Positions 25,088 through 34,588 are shown, counted from the first letter of the stretch. The stretch: 64,000 nucleotides of DNA from Rubellimicrobium arenae (GCF_017916275.1 NZ_JAFMST010000001.1:372001-436000), one strand, 5' to 3'. Notes: a model not told the origin generated them from the sequence alone. A program made the numbers and translations.

Positions 25088-26905
25088 TTAAGTCGGTATC
25101 AGGTGATCCAAGTCGAGGCCAGGGTAGGTAATCGCGTTGATGATCTCGACGCGTTTCTCAAGCGGGCCTTGCGGCATGATCCCATAGCGGCCCGTCATGG
25201 TAGCTTTATCGTGGCCAAGGATGAAGCCGAACTCGTGGTTGAGATACTTGGCGCGCAGCGCGTCCGTCACGCCGTGGCGGAAGCTGTAGAGCGACAGGCC
25301 GCGTCCCGCCTTCAAGCCGATAGCCGAAAGATATTTGCCAAAGTTAGTGGAGTAGCGACCCATGATCTGGCCGCGCTCGTTGCGCTCCACATCGGGGAAG
25401 AGCTGGACATTCCCGGCCTCCTGCTGGCGCCGGTGGTAGTCGAGCAAGCCTAAACGAATCAGCTCGGGGTGGATGGGCACGACACGGCGGGAGCCCTCGG
25501 TCTTGACGGACTTGTCACCCTCGCCCTCGTCAGTGATGTGCATGATCCAATAGCCATGCATTTGGCGCACGTCAGCGACTGCGAGCTGGGCGACCTCGCC
25601 ATTCCGGGCGCCGCTGAAAAGCATGATGAGAGGAACCCAGTAGCGGTAGTCGCGGATTAGGTGCGAGCCGGGCTTGTGCATGTCGGCCCATTCCACGATG
25701 CCCGCACAGCCGGTGAACAATGGCGAGCGGAACAGGGTGTTGAGCTGATCGACCGTAAAGGGGACCCGTGGCGTCGTGTTCTCCTTTGCGAGCGACAAGC
25801 CGGCTACAGGGTTCTGCTCGAGGTGCTCGTTGGCTATCGCCCAAACGCAGAAGGCGCTTAGGCTGGACAGGTGACGGTTCACGGTGCGGTCGCTGATGAT
25901 CGGCTTTCCGATCTTGACGTTGGCCTCCACGATCTCCCGCATGGTCATGCCGGTGAAGGTGTTGCTGTCCGTTGCCTTAACTGGAAACTGACGAAGGAGG
26001 GCCTTCCACTCGCGGACAGCGGCGCGGGTGATTGCCGACATGGGCACGTCATGCCCGACTACATCAAGGAAGAGGCTCACGTCGCGCTTGATCTGGTTGA
26101 TCCTGTCGCGGCTTACGCCGCGCGGGTTGTCGGAGGCGAACAGATCGAGGACAGCCGGGATCCTCTCGGCAGGCGGAGTGACGGGCCTGCGCGGGGCAGG
26201 GGTGGGCCTGACGATTGGATCGTCGGGTTGCCCACCGAAGTCGCCACTGTCGCGCTCCTGGGCCCGCTGCAGGGCCTCGATCTCGGCGCGCATTATACGG
26301 TGCGCAAGTTCGCGCCACTCAGGTGAGTCGGGCAGGACGGCGAGGTTGTTCTCTGTGACGTAAGCCTCAACCTCGTGATCAATGAGGACCGTCTCGTCTT
26401 CGGCCAAGTGCTTTCGGAGTTCGTCCAAGTAAGTGGCGCGGGTGTCGGCAGCGAACTGCCTGTGTCCCTGCTTCACCATGTAATCGACGGCGATGCCCAG
26501 GACTGCGACAGGGTCTGCCGTGTTCATCTTGTGGACCTCGACCTCGGCCTGCCGACGGGCGGCTTCGATTTCGTCCTTCGTAGGACGCTGGCGCCGCGCT
26601 GCCTCAAGGCGGTCGAGGGCCGCAGTGTAGTGCCACCACGACGCGTGTTCCATGTCCTCGGGGGTGATCGGCTCCCGCCGGTCTGGCACAAGCGTTGGCT
26701 TGAAGATGCCGGCGCGGAGATCAGCAAACATGGCTTCCCAGGCCGACAGGACGGGCCAGAGCCGCAACTTGGCAACCCGCTTGTCGCTCGTCTCGAGGGT
26801 CTTGGTCAGCTCGCGCTTACCAATGATCTTGCGCAGGTCGTCGGGGACTCGCTTGCGGGCGAAGTAGGTCTTACCACGAAGTTGAAGGCCGCTGACGTCC
26901 GACAT
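25088..26905 (-). CDS. int: Tyrosine recombinase (element integrase)
   Basis: A 605-residue integrase with an N-terminal beta-rich segment (GLQLRGKTYFARKRVPDDLR) of the type found in large proteobacterial integrases, a long helical linker, a SAM-like core-binding domain, and a C-terminal catalytic domain. Visible catalytic residues are Arg434 (GARNGEV), Arg543 (YSFRHG), His565 (ILGHDKATM) and Tyr574 (TGRYG). It should catalyse integration and excision at tRNA-Pro. I chose the ATG at 26905 (MSDVSG); the frame stays open to 26968. The gene points inward from the right attachment site. Confidence 0.95.
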   Translation of the reverse strand: MSDVSGLQLRGKTYFARKRVPDDLRKIIGKRELTKTLETSDKRVAKLRLWPVLSAWEAMFADLRAGIFKPTLVPDRREPITPEDMEHASWWHYTAALDRLEAARRQRPTKDEIEAARRQAEVEVHKMNTADPVAVLGIAVDYMVKQGHRQFAADTRATYLDELRKHLAEDETVLIDHEVEAYVTENNLAVLPDSPEWRELAHRIMRAEIEALQRAQERDSGDFGGQPDDPIVRPTPAPRRPVTPPAERIPAVLDLFASDNPRGVSRDRINQIKRDVSLFLDVVGHDVPMSAITRAAVREWKALLRQFPVKATDSNTFTGMTMREIVEANVKIGKPIISDRTVNRHLSSLSAFCVWAIANEHLEQNPVAGLSLAKENTTPRVPFTVDQLNTLFRSPLFTGCAGIVEWADMHKPGSHLIRDYRYWVPLIMLFSGARNGEVAQLAVADVRQMHGYWIMHITDEGEGDKSVKTEGSRRVVPIHPELIRLGLLDYHRRQQEAGNVQLFPDVERNERGQIMGRYSTNFGKYLSAIGLKAGRGLSLYSFRHGVTDALRAKYLNHEFGFILGHDKATMTGRYGIMPQGPLEKRVEIINAITYPGLDLDHLIPT

Positions 26906-26949
26906 GCTGCTACCTGTGGAGCGGTTGTGTGTTACAGTTCTGTGTAGCA
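26906..26949. other. Candidate right integrase arm sites
   Basis: GCTGCTAC (26906-26913) and TGTGTAGCA (26941-26949) are the same 8-mer and 9-mer as at the left end (7403-7410, 7386-7394), in swapped order. They overlap the integrase start and lie about 75 bases inside the right repeat. Confidence 0.4.
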
Positions 26950-27023
26950 ACTCCATTCCAGATAGCATATAGACAACATGAACTTACGAGATATAAGGCA
27001 CTTGCATTAGGCGGAACTTCGGC

Positions 27024-27040
27024 TCTCTCCGCCCCGACCA
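27024..27040 (+). repeat. attR core: 17-bp direct repeat
   Basis: An exact copy of the last 17 bases of tRNA-Pro (7317-7333). No tRNA can be folded here; it is only the 3' fragment. It marks the right end of the integrated element. Confidence 0.93.
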
Positions 27041-27412
27041 TGTCAATCGGTCCTGACGGACTGATCCTCGCAGGTTCCATCTGTCGCACCGCCCTGACAG
27101 CACGCAAGATCCCGACATGGCCGCAGAGAGCGGTGGCGTGGTTCGTGATCGAGGCGGCGCAGCAGGTGCTGCCACCCCCCGGCAAGAGGGCCGTCCGCCG
27201 CCGCGCCGAGGTTTCGGGAACGGGCCCGAGCAGGCGGCGCTACACGATCCGTCGGATCGCAGGCCCAGATCGTGCGGCAAGGGCGAGTTGCCGGAAAGGT
27301 TAGGTTTGACCGGTTGTTAATCAACACCATAATCTAGCCTGGAACGGGGGTGACCTTGGGCGGCCTGCTCTGCGGAAGTCCCCGTCGCAACGGTCCAACA
27401 AGGGATGTCACG
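27041..27412. other. Chromosomal intergenic region right of the island
   Basis: 372 bases between the right repeat and the RTX gene. Before integration this would have followed tRNA-Pro directly. It has no convincing gene and ends with the RTX promoter. Confidence 0.5.
27306..27333 (+). promoter_or_regulatory. Sigma-70-type promoter for the RTX gene
   Basis: TTGACC and CATAAT are separated by 16 bases, about 80 bases before the ATG at 27413. The spacer holds GTTGTTAATCAAC, an imperfect dyad that could bind a regulator. Confidence 0.5.
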
Positions 27413-29263
27413 ATGCCGACTTTGACCGTAGGAGCCTCTCCTGCGAACATCTACGAGTTCCTCAACATTCTCGATACGCTGAAGGGCGCGAGCCTGACGC
27501 GGCCGTCCTCGACCCTGGTGACCTACAGCCTTCCGTCCGGGGCGGAGTACGAATTCATCGGCACGGACCTCCAGATCACGGACACCTCCGACGGACCCGA
27601 GATCTCGGCCGGCACCATCACCGGCATCACCGTCACCCGGAACGATGACAGGGACTTCATGATCACGGGCCTGAGCCTGGCCGCCACGGATCTCCGGGCC
27701 GCGCTCGACCAGGAGCAGGCCGGGACCGATCCGCTGGCCCTCGAGAAGATCTTCAGCCGGGCGAACTGGACCATCCGGGGCACCTCGGGCACGGACGAGG
27801 CGTTCCCCTACACCAATTCCGACAACGAGGCCCTGTCGCTGTCCGGCACCAACACCTGGCAACTGTTCGGCGGCGCCAACAGCGTGACCGGCGGGTCGGG
27901 ACTGGACGTGATGTTCGGCGGCTCGGGCTCGGACACGTTCCAGGGCGCCAACGGGTCCGATCGCCTCTACGGCGGCTCCGGGGACGATGTCATTCGGGGC
28001 GGCAAGAAGGGCGACTCGCTTTACGGCTCCCGGGGCCAGGACACCATCTACGGTGACGATGGCGGCGACTTTCTGGATACAGGGACGGACGACGTCGGTG
28101 ACACCGCCTATGGCGGCGCGGGCGATGACAAGCTGATCGATAAGGCTGGCGTCGGCATGCTTTACGGCGGCGCCGGGAACGACCTGATCCAGGGCGGCGA
28201 CGACAACGACAGCGCCTATGGCGGGGATGGCCGCGACACCATCAAGGGCGAGGCGGGCGACGACTGGCTCTGGGGCGAGGGTAGCGCCGACCGGCTCGAG
28301 GGGGGCCATGGCGATGACACCCTGGACGGCGGCAGCGGCAACGACATCCTCGCCGGCGGCGCGGGCGACGACAGCCTCAATGGCGGCACCGGCAACGACC
28401 GCCTGGGCGGGGGCGACGGCAACGACCTCCTCAAGGGCGGCGACGGCGACGACAAGCTGACCGGCGGCCGCGGCATCGATTCGCTCATGGGTGGAGAGGG
28501 CAACGACAGCCTGGACGGGAACGGCGGCAACGATCGCCTGGACGGCGGCAACGGCAATGACGTGCTGGCCGGAGCGGCGGATTCCGACGTGCTGTACGGG
28601 AAGGCCGGCAGCGACTCGCTGATGGGCGGCACCGGCAACGACCGCCTATACGGCGGAACGGGCCGGGACAACCTCCAGGGCGAGGACGGCAACGACCGGC
28701 TCGACGGCGGCGACGACCGTGACGTGCTGGGGGGCGGGCGTGGCAACGACGTCCTTTACGGCAAGAGCGGCAACGACGGCCTCCGTGGCGGCGACGGCGT
28801 CGACCGGCTGTATGGCGGGACCGGCAACGACTACCTCCGGGCCGACAGCGGCAACGACGTCCTGCGAGGCGACGCCGGCAACGACGCCTTGTACGGCAAT
28901 GCCGGGCGGGATGACCTCGCGGGCGGGGCAGGGAACGACCGGCTGTTCGGCGGCGCAGGCGCCGATCGGCTGTCGGGCGGCGACGGCGACGACACCTTCG
29001 TCTTCACCTCGCTCAAGGAGCTCGGCTCGACGGCCAGCAACCGCGACGTGATCGTGGACTTCGATTCGGCCCACGACCATGTGGACCTGACCCGACTCGA
29101 CCTGACCTATGTGGGCAAGGGCGCCTTCACGGGACTGGATCAGGTCCGCTTCGACGATGCCGCGGATGTCCTGCTGTTCAACACCACGGGCGACAAGGCG
29201 GCCGACTTCCAGATCCGGTTCGAGGGCGGGGTCTCGCTGCGGACCGACGACATCCTGACCTGA
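27413..29263 (+). CDS. RTX calcium-binding repeat protein, probably type I secreted
   Basis: A 616-residue protein starting MPTLTVGASPANIYEFLNI with no Sec signal peptide. Residues about 1-140 form an unknown N-terminal domain. The rest is a long row of GGxGxDxLx nonapeptides that form a calcium-filled beta roll, and the C-terminus carries a secretion-type tail (DVIVDFDSAHDHVDL onward, ending DDILT). Such proteins leave through type I secretion systems; no such genes are in the window. There is no protease or lipase signature, so its job outside the cell is unknown. AGGGA precedes the start, and a terminator follows. Confidence 0.92.
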   Translation: MPTLTVGASPANIYEFLNILDTLKGASLTRPSSTLVTYSLPSGAEYEFIGTDLQITDTSDGPEISAGTITGITVTRNDDRDFMITGLSLAATDLRAALDQEQAGTDPLALEKIFSRANWTIRGTSGTDEAFPYTNSDNEALSLSGTNTWQLFGGANSVTGGSGLDVMFGGSGSDTFQGANGSDRLYGGSGDDVIRGGKKGDSLYGSRGQDTIYGDDGGDFLDTGTDDVGDTAYGGAGDDKLIDKAGVGMLYGGAGNDLIQGGDDNDSAYGGDGRDTIKGEAGDDWLWGEGSADRLEGGHGDDTLDGGSGNDILAGGAGDDSLNGGTGNDRLGGGDGNDLLKGGDGDDKLTGGRGIDSLMGGEGNDSLDGNGGNDRLDGGNGNDVLAGAADSDVLYGKAGSDSLMGGTGNDRLYGGTGRDNLQGEDGNDRLDGGDDRDVLGGGRGNDVLYGKSGNDGLRGGDGVDRLYGGTGNDYLRADSGNDVLRGDAGNDALYGNAGRDDLAGGAGNDRLFGGAGADRLSGGDGDDTFVFTSLKELGSTASNRDVIVDFDSAHDHVDLTRLDLTYVGKGAFTGLDQVRFDDAADVLLFNTTGDKAADFQIRFEGGVSLRTDDILT

Positions 29264-29292
29264 TCGATTCCTGACCAGCAGGGGACCTGATC

Positions 29293-29321
29293 GGCCCGCC
29301 CTCTTGAAGGGCGGGCCTTTT
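29293..29321 (+). terminator. Rho-independent terminator after the RTX gene
   Basis: A perfect 10-bp stem GGCCCGCCCT/AGGGCGGGCC with the loop CTTGA and a TTTT tail, 30 bases after the RTX stop. Confidence 0.9.
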
Positions 29322-29386
29322 CATTTCCGATGCTGTCGTTCGGAGCTTCATAAATTCGTCCCATTGTCGCGGAAGCGCCACTCCCC

Positions 29387-29395
29387 TGTGGATAA
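29387..29395 (-). promoter_or_regulatory. DnaA box (perfect)
   Basis: TGTGGATAA is the reverse complement of the consensus DnaA box TTATCCACA. It faces the second box at 29474-29482, 78 bases away, in the nrdJ upstream region. Confidence 0.6.
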
Positions 29396-29473
29396 GTCTG
29401 GGGGTCCTTGGGGGAGAATCGGGCCCGATCGCGAGGACTCTGACAGCCCTCGGAGTCAAACCCGAAAAACGCG

Positions 29474-29482
29474 TTATCCACA
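29474..29482 (+). promoter_or_regulatory. DnaA box (perfect)
   Basis: TTATCCACA, an exact consensus DnaA box 205 bases before the nrdJ start. The pair is in inverted orientation. DnaA control of ribonucleotide reductase genes is known in other bacteria. Confidence 0.6.
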
Positions 29483-29542
29483 TCAAGATTCACATTGCCG
29501 CGAGGAACGGTATCCGACAGGATGTGTTGGTGCAGTAGCCGC

Positions 29543-29558
29543 CCACAACATATGGTGG
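29543..29558. promoter_or_regulatory. NrdR-box-like palindrome
   Basis: CCACAACATATGGTGG has CCAC/GTGG arms around an AT-rich core and resembles the 16-bp NrdR box (ACACWATATATAGTGT type). NrdR usually binds two such boxes; only one clear copy is visible. Confidence 0.4.
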
Positions 29559-29686
29559 CTGACGACAGGCGAAGATGACCGGACAACATGCGGACCGTCG
29601 GGGTCCGTGGCGGAGCGATGACCTCGCTCCGAACGGCCTCGGCTGTCGGCGGGACAGAATTCGACCGGCATAAGGAGGCCGAGGAC

Positions 29687-32600
29687 ATGAAGATCGCACG
29701 TGCATTCACCACCGACGGGCGGGATGCTTACGAAGGCATTGCCTTCCGGACGACCGCCTCCGAAATCCGCAATCCGGATGGGACCACCGTGTTCAAGCTG
29801 GACACGCTCGAGGTGCCCGAATCCTGGTCGCAGGTCGCAGCCGACGTGATTGCCCAGAAGTACTTCCGCAAGGCGGGCGTGCCCTCGGCGGTGGCTCCGG
29901 TCGACGAGGAGGGCGTCCCCGCCTGGCTTCGCCGCTCGGTGCCCGCCAAGGGCGCGGCCTTCGAGGGCGAGACCTCGGCCAAGCAGGTCTTCGACCGCCT
30001 GGCGGGCGCCTGGGCCTACTGGGGCTGGAAGGGCGGCTACTTCACCGCCGAGTCCGACGCCCGCGCCTATTACGACGAGATGCGGCACATGCTGGCCCGC
30101 CAGATGGGCGCGCCCAACTCGCCGCAATGGTTCAACACCGGCCTGCACTGGGCCTACGGCATCGACGGGCCGGCGCAGGGCCACTACTACGTGGACTACA
30201 AGACCGGGAAGCTCACCCGCTCCAAGAGCGCCTACGAGCACCCCCAGCCCCACGCCTGCTTCATCCAGTCGGTTCAGGACGACCTGGTGAACGAGGGCGG
30301 GATCATGGACCTCTGGGTCCGCGAGGCGCGCCTCTTCAAGTACGGCTCGGGCACCGGCACCAACTTCTCGTCGCTGCGCGGCGAGGGCGAAAAGCTGTCG
30401 GGCGGCGGCCGCTCTTCGGGCCTGATGGGCTTCCTCAAGATCGGCGACCGGGCGGCGGGCGCGATCAAGTCGGGCGGCACCACGCGCCGCGCGGCCAAGA
30501 TGGTCATCGTCGACGCCGACCATCCTGACATCGAAGCCTTCATCAACTGGAAGGTCATCGAGGAGCAGAAGGTGGCGAGCATCGTCGCCGGCTCCAAGAT
30601 GCACGAAAAGCGCCTGAACGGCATCTTCGAGGCGCTGAAGTCCTGGGACGGCGAGGTCGCCGACGCCTACGAGCCCACGAAGAACGAGGCTCTCAAGCAG
30701 GCGATCCGCGAGGCCAAGAAGTCCGCGATCCCCGAGACCTACATCAAGCGCGTGCTCGACTACGCCAAGCAGGGCTTCGACTCGATCGAGTTCCCGACCT
30801 ACGACACCGACTGGGATTCCGAGGCCTACGCCTCCGTGTCAGGCCAGAACTCGAACAACTCGATCCGCGTCACGGACGCCTTCCTGCGCGCCGTCGAGGC
30901 GGACGGGGACTGGAACCTCAAGGCCCGCCGTGACGGGAAGGTGACCAAGTCGCTCAAGGCGCGCGACCTGTGGGACCAGATCGGCCATGCCGCCTGGGCC
31001 TGCGCCGACCCCGGCATCCAGTTCCACGACACCGTCAACGCCTGGCACACCTGCCCGGCCGACGGTCCGATCCGGGGCTCGAACCCCTGCTCGGAGTACA
31101 TGTTCCTTGATGACACCGCCTGCAACCTGGCCTCGCTGAACCTCCTGACCTTCTGGACGGGGGAGGAGTTCGACGCCGGCGAATACATCCATGCGGTCAA
31201 GCTCTGGACCCTGACGCTCGAGATCAGCGTCACCATGGCCCAGTTCCCGTCCAAGGAGATCGCCCAGCTGTCCTATGACTTCCGGACCTTGGGCCTGGGC
31301 TATGCGAACATCGGCGGCCTGCTGATGAACATGGGGCTTGGCTACGACTCGGACGAAGGCCGCGCGCTCTGCGGTGCACTCACGGCGATCATGACGGGCA
31401 CCGCCTATGCGACCTCGGCCGAGATCGCGTCGGAGCTCGGTCCCTTTGCAGGCTTTGGCCGCAACCGCGAGGCGATGCTGCGGGTCATCCGGAACCATCG
31501 CCGGGCCGCACATGGCCAGGTCGGCGGCTTCGAAGGGCTGGCGATCAAGCCCGTGCCGCTCGATCATGGGAACTGCCCGGATCTGCGCCTGTCGGAACTG
31601 GCCATGCAGGCCTGGGACGACGCCCTGACTCTGGGCGAGGCGCACGGCTTCCGCAACGCGCAGACCACGGTCATCGCGCCCACCGGCACGATCGGCCTCG
31701 TCATGGACTGCGACACCACGGGGATCGAGCCGGACTTCGCCCTCGTGAAGTTCAAGAAGCTGGCGGGCGGCGGTTACTTCAAGATCATCAACCAGTCGGT
31801 CCCCGCCGCGCTCGACAAGCTCGGCTACACCTCGGCCGAGATCGAGGACATCATCGCCTATGCCGTGGGCCATCGTACGCTGGCCAACGCCCCCGGGATC
31901 AACCACACCGCCCTCCTGGGGCATGGCTTCGGCGCCGAGGAGCTGGAGAAGATCGAGGCCGCGCTGCCCCAGGCCTTCGACGTCCGCTTCGTCTTCAACC
32001 AGTGGACCCTGGGCGAGGAGTTCTGCACCAAGACCCTCGGCATCCCTGCCGCGCGGCTGACGGATCCCTGCTTCGACCTGCTGCGCCACCTGGGCTTCAC
32101 CAAGGCGCAGATCGAGGCGGCGAACGACCACGTCTGCGGAACGATGACCCTGGAAGGGGCCCCGCACCTGCGCGAGGAGCATCTGTCGGTCTTCGACTGC
32201 GCGAACCCCTGCGGCAAGAAGGGCAAGCGGTTCCTGTCCGTCGAAAGCCACATCACGATGATGGCCGCCGCGCAGAGCTTCATCTCGGGCGCGATCTCCA
32301 AGACCATCAACATGCCCAACTCGGCCACGATCAAGGATTGCCAGGACGCCTACTTCCTGTCCTGGAGCCTGGGCGTGAAAGCCAACGCGCTCTACCGGGA
32401 CGGATCCAAGCTGTCCCAGCCGCTCGCCGCCGCCCTGATCGACGGCGACGAGGACGCCGAGGAGGTGCTGACGAACGGGTCCAGCCACGACAAGGTGGCC
32501 GTCCTGGCCGAGAAGATCGTGGAAAAGATCGTGGTCCGCGAGGTCCGCACCCGGGAGCGCGACAAGCTGCCGGCCCGCCGCAAGGGTTACACCCAGAAGG

Positions 32601-33301
32601 CCATCATCGGGGGGCACAAGGTCTACCTGCGGACGGGCGAATACTCGGACGGCCGCCTGGGCGAGATCTTCCTCGACATGCACAAGGAAGGCGCGGGCTT
32701 CCGGGCGATGATGAACAATTTCGCCATCGCCGTGTCGGTCGGCCTCCAGTACGGCGTGCCGCTCGAGGAGTTCGTGGACGCCTTCACCTTCACCCGCTTC
32801 GAACCCGCGGGGATGGTGCAGGGCAACGACTCGATCAAGTCGGCGACCTCGATCCTCGACTACATCTTCCGGGAGCTGGCGATCTCCTACCTCGATCGCA
32901 CCGATCTCGCCCATGTCGCGCCCAAGGGACCGAGCTTCGACGAGCTGGGCCACGGCGAGGCCGAGCGGAACGTGTCCCCGGTGGCCGACAGCGCCGCGTC
33001 GCGCTCGATCGCGGTGCTCAAGCAGATCAGCTCCACGGGGTACCTGCGCAAGCGTCTGCCCCAGGATCTGGCGGTTCTGAACGGCACCTTCGGCGCGGCG
33101 GTCGAGGCGGCGGCCAGCACCACCTACGAGGCGACGACCTCGGTCGCGGCGCTTTCGTCCGGCCCGATCAGCGCCCGCGACAAGGCGCGCATCCAAGGCT
33201 ACGAAGGCGACCCCTGCGGCGAGTGCGGGAACTACACGCTCGTCCGCAACGGCACCTGCCTCAAGTGCAACACCTGCGGCGGAACCAGCGGTTGTAGCTG
33301 A
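29687..33301 (+). CDS. nrdJ: Vitamin B12-dependent ribonucleotide reductase (class II)
   Basis: A 1204-residue class II enzyme that reduces ribonucleotides with adenosylcobalamin instead of an iron-tyrosyl radical, so it works with or without oxygen. Recognisable segments are [34 protein letters not shown] split around the active site, [15 protein letters not shown] and a C-terminal cysteine-rich tail ([24 protein letters not shown]) that re-reduces the active site or binds zinc. I chose the ATG at 29687 (MKIARAFTT) behind AAGGAGG; the frame stays open to 29588. The length is normal. Upstream DnaA and NrdR-like sites suggest cell-cycle or nucleotide control. Confidence 0.97.
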   Translation: MKIARAFTTDGRDAYEGIAFRTTASEIRNPDGTTVFKLDTLEVPESWSQVAADVIAQKYFRKAGVPSAVAPVDEEGVPAWLRRSVPAKGAAFEGETSAKQVFDRLAGAWAYWGWKGGYFTAESDARAYYDEMRHMLARQMGAPNSPQWFNTGLHWAYGIDGPAQGHYYVDYKTGKLTRSKSAYEHPQPHACFIQSVQDDLVNEGGIMDLWVREARLFKYGSGTGTNFSSLRGEGEKLSGGGRSSGLMGFLKIGDRAAGAIKSGGTTRRAAKMVIVDADHPDIEAFINWKVIEEQKVASIVAGSKMHEKRLNGIFEALKSWDGEVADAYEPTKNEALKQAIREAKKSAIPETYIKRVLDYAKQGFDSIEFPTYDTDWDSEAYASVSGQNSNNSIRVTDAFLRAVEADGDWNLKARRDGKVTKSLKARDLWDQIGHAAWACADPGIQFHDTVNAWHTCPADGPIRGSNPCSEYMFLDDTACNLASLNLLTFWTGEEFDAGEYIHAVKLWTLTLEISVTMAQFPSKEIAQLSYDFRTLGLGYANIGGLLMNMGLGYDSDEGRALCGALTAIMTGTAYATSAEIASELGPFAGFGRNREAMLRVIRNHRRAAHGQVGGFEGLAIKPVPLDHGNCPDLRLSELAMQAWDDALTLGEAHGFRNAQTTVIAPTGTIGLVMDCDTTGIEPDFALVKFKKLAGGGYFKIINQSVPAALDKLGYTSAEIEDIIAYAVGHRTLANAPGINHTALLGHGFGAEELEKIEAALPQAFDVRFVFNQWTLGEEFCTKTLGIPAARLTDPCFDLLRHLGFTKAQIEAANDHVCGTMTLEGAPHLREEHLSVFDCANPCGKKGKRFLSVESHITMMAAAQSFISGAISKTINMPNSATIKDCQDAYFLSWSLGVKANALYRDGSKLSQPLAAALIDGDEDAEEVLTNGSSHDKVAVLAEKIVEKIVVREVRTRERDKLPARRKGYTQKAIIGGHKVYLRTGEYSDGRLGEIFLDMHKEGAGFRAMMNNFAIAVSVGLQYGVPLEEFVDAFTFTRFEPAGMVQGNDSIKSATSILDYIFRELAISYLDRTDLAHVAPKGPSFDELGHGEAERNVSPVADSAASRSIAVLKQISSTGYLRKRLPQDLAVLNGTFGAAVEAAASTTYEATTSVAALSSGPISARDKARIQGYEGDPCGECGNYTLVRNGTCLKCNTCGGTSGCS

Positions 33302-33353
33302 CACTGGCGGCCTATCCCCGGATGGTTCCGGGTGAAAGTCGATCCCCATCCTG

Positions 33354-33383
33354 GGCCCGAGCGCGACACCGCGCTCGGGCCTT
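33354..33383 (+). terminator. Terminator after nrdJ
   Basis: A perfect 11-bp stem GGCCCGAGCGC/GCGCTCGGGCC with a 6-base loop, 53 bases past the nrdJ stop, followed by TTG. The poor T-tail makes strict rho-independence uncertain. Confidence 0.7.
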
Positions 33384-33493
33384 GCCATTGAGCGGGGCCA
33401 CCCGTCAGGTCAGACCCGGATCTCGATCCGTCCTGGGGATCATGTGGCCGACGACCCAGCACCGAACGCCGGGCCGCTCCGGTTGGACGTCGC

Positions 33494-33748
33494 TCAGTCG
33501 TCGTCCTTTTCCAGATCCGCGAACTCCTCCTCGCTCATTGAGGCAAAGCCTACCTCGACGGCATCAAGGTCCCGCTCGGCCTCATCCTCCGAGACTTCCG
33601 CCTCGTTGTCCTGCAGCTCGACGGTGCCCAGCGCGATGCTCTCGTTCTCGATATCCATCAGCGATTCGCTGATCTCGTCCCGTAGGTCGAGGCCCGCCTC
33701 CGAGGTGTAGAGCGTGACGGTGTAGCGGCGGCGGAAAAGCGTGGTCAT
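33494..33748 (-). CDS. Small acidic hypothetical protein
   Basis: An 84-residue protein with a basic start (MTTLFRRRYTVTLYTSEAG) and a strongly acidic rest ending LEKDDD. GGAAGGA lies upstream of the ATG at 33748. No family is recognised. The strand-like N-terminus and acidic tail might bind a basic partner or nucleic-acid-binding protein; this is only composition. It is convergent with nrdJ and divergent from hxlR. Confidence 0.7.
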   Translation of the reverse strand: MTTLFRRRYTVTLYTSEAGLDLRDEISESLMDIENESIALGTVELQDNEAEVSEDEAERDLDAVEVGFASMSEEEFADLEKDDD

Positions 33749-34075
33749 GGTGTTTCCTTCCGGGATTGGCTGGCCAGCATCGGCGTCGTTCTGGACGAGG
33801 TTGGTGCTCGTCCTCGGGACGGCAAGGGAACACGCCCGATCCGACCAAGGGTCCTTCATCCTCCGCGACGGAAGGCACCGCCTGCAAAGCGGAGCATGGC
33901 TCCAAACCTGCGGTCGACCACGGCGACGAGAACGAGGGCCGGCGGTGGCCGCCTGCCAAGTGCCAAGCTCCTCGCCTTCCAGATGGCAGCCGAAATATCG
34001 TTGGCACTATCAAATTGCGACATAGGTTCGAAATCCTGCTACAACATCGATCATTGCAGCAATGGAGAGAACGGC
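33749..34075. promoter_or_regulatory. Divergent region between the acidic protein and hxlR
   Basis: 327 bases with no gene seen. The part next to hxlR is AT-richer than its surroundings (about 33985-34060) and probably holds the promoter and operator of the regulator. Confidence 0.4.
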
Positions 34076-34492
34076 ATGACGGAGGCCCGCGAGACCCAGG
34101 ACAGCCGCCCCCTGTTCGACAGCGCCGGGCCAAGGATCTGTTTCCACGCCGCCCTGAAGCTTCTGACCGGCAAGTGGAAGGCCGAGATCCTCTGGAGCCT
34201 GCGCGAGGGCAAGCTTCGCTTCGGGGAGCTGATGCGCTCCATCCCCGGCATCACGCAGCACATGCTGACCACCCAGTTGCGGGAGCTGGAGCGGCATGGC
34301 CTCGTGACCCGGACCGTCTTTCCCGAGGTGCCTCCGCGCGTGGAGTACGAGTTGACCGAGGCGGCCCGCGATCTCCGCATCGTGTTCGAGGCGATCCGCC
34401 ATTGGTCCGAGAAGCACGGCGACAGCCTGAACCTGGAGGCCGACTTCGACGACGTGGAGGAGAAGCCAGCGGTCCCGTCGCGACTGGGCTGA
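34076..34492 (+). CDS. HxlR-family transcriptional regulator
   Basis: A 138-residue winged-helix protein: HAALKLLTGKWKAEILWSL, RFGELMRSIPGITQHMLTTQLRELE and the wing RVEYELTEAARDL are classical HxlR. These regulators usually respond to electrophiles or redox signals and act on a neighbouring gene; no obvious divergent target is present beyond the acidic protein. GGAGA before the ATG at 34076 fixes the start. Confidence 0.93.
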   Translation: MTEARETQDSRPLFDSAGPRICFHAALKLLTGKWKAEILWSLREGKLRFGELMRSIPGITQHMLTTQLRELERHGLVTRTVFPEVPPRVEYELTEAARDLRIVFEAIRHWSEKHGDSLNLEADFDDVEEKPAVPSRLG

Positions 34493-34588
34493 GCCTCTGG
34501 CCGCCGAAGAACGGCGGCACTCCTTTCGGTCAGGGCGCCGCCGCGATCCCGGAACGGTGCGTCACCTGCGAGCGTGGAGCCCTCCGGC

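Larger units (their letters stand above)
7334..27040. mobile_element. Integrative element (about 19.7 kb) in tRNA-Pro
   Basis: The element is bounded by the 17-bp direct repeats and carries a tyrosine integrase whose start lies about 120 bp from the right repeat. No conjugation, portal, capsid or partition genes are seen, so it is a genomic island or a defective or mobilised integrative element rather than an obvious prophage or ICE. The cargo starts with a broken type I restriction gene, then an HUH-like fusion protein, small regulatory genes, a two-component and Crp signalling block, small unknown genes, and a resolvase. The GC content looks close to that of the host. Confidence 0.85.
29264..29686. 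promoter_or_regulatory. nrdJ upstream region
   Basis: 423 bases holding, in order, the RTX terminator, two DnaA boxes and an NrdR-like palindrome. No gene of its own is seen and no cobalamin-riboswitch structure was recognised by eye. Confidence 0.55.

Noticed and set aside
27017-27040. A second tRNA at the right repeat.
   Set aside because: Only the 3' acceptor and part of the T-arm are present; no D-arm or anticodon arm can be formed.
27900-29000. Regularly spaced DNA repeats that could suggest a repeat array or CRISPR.
   Set aside because: The periodicity is about 27 bases and encodes GGxGxDxLx nonapeptides of the RTX protein; units vary and there are no spacers.
29387-29482. The two DnaA boxes as a replication origin.
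   Set aside because: Only two boxes, no AT-rich unwinding region beside them and no dnaA, parAB, gidA or hemE-type neighbours; promoter control of nrdJ is more likely.
30839-33388. An 849-codon open frame on the minus strand opposite nrdJ.
   Set aside because: It is a shadow of nrdJ caused by high GC and third-position bias; the translation is low-complexity, rich in Gly, Arg, Asp and Val, and no family is recognised.
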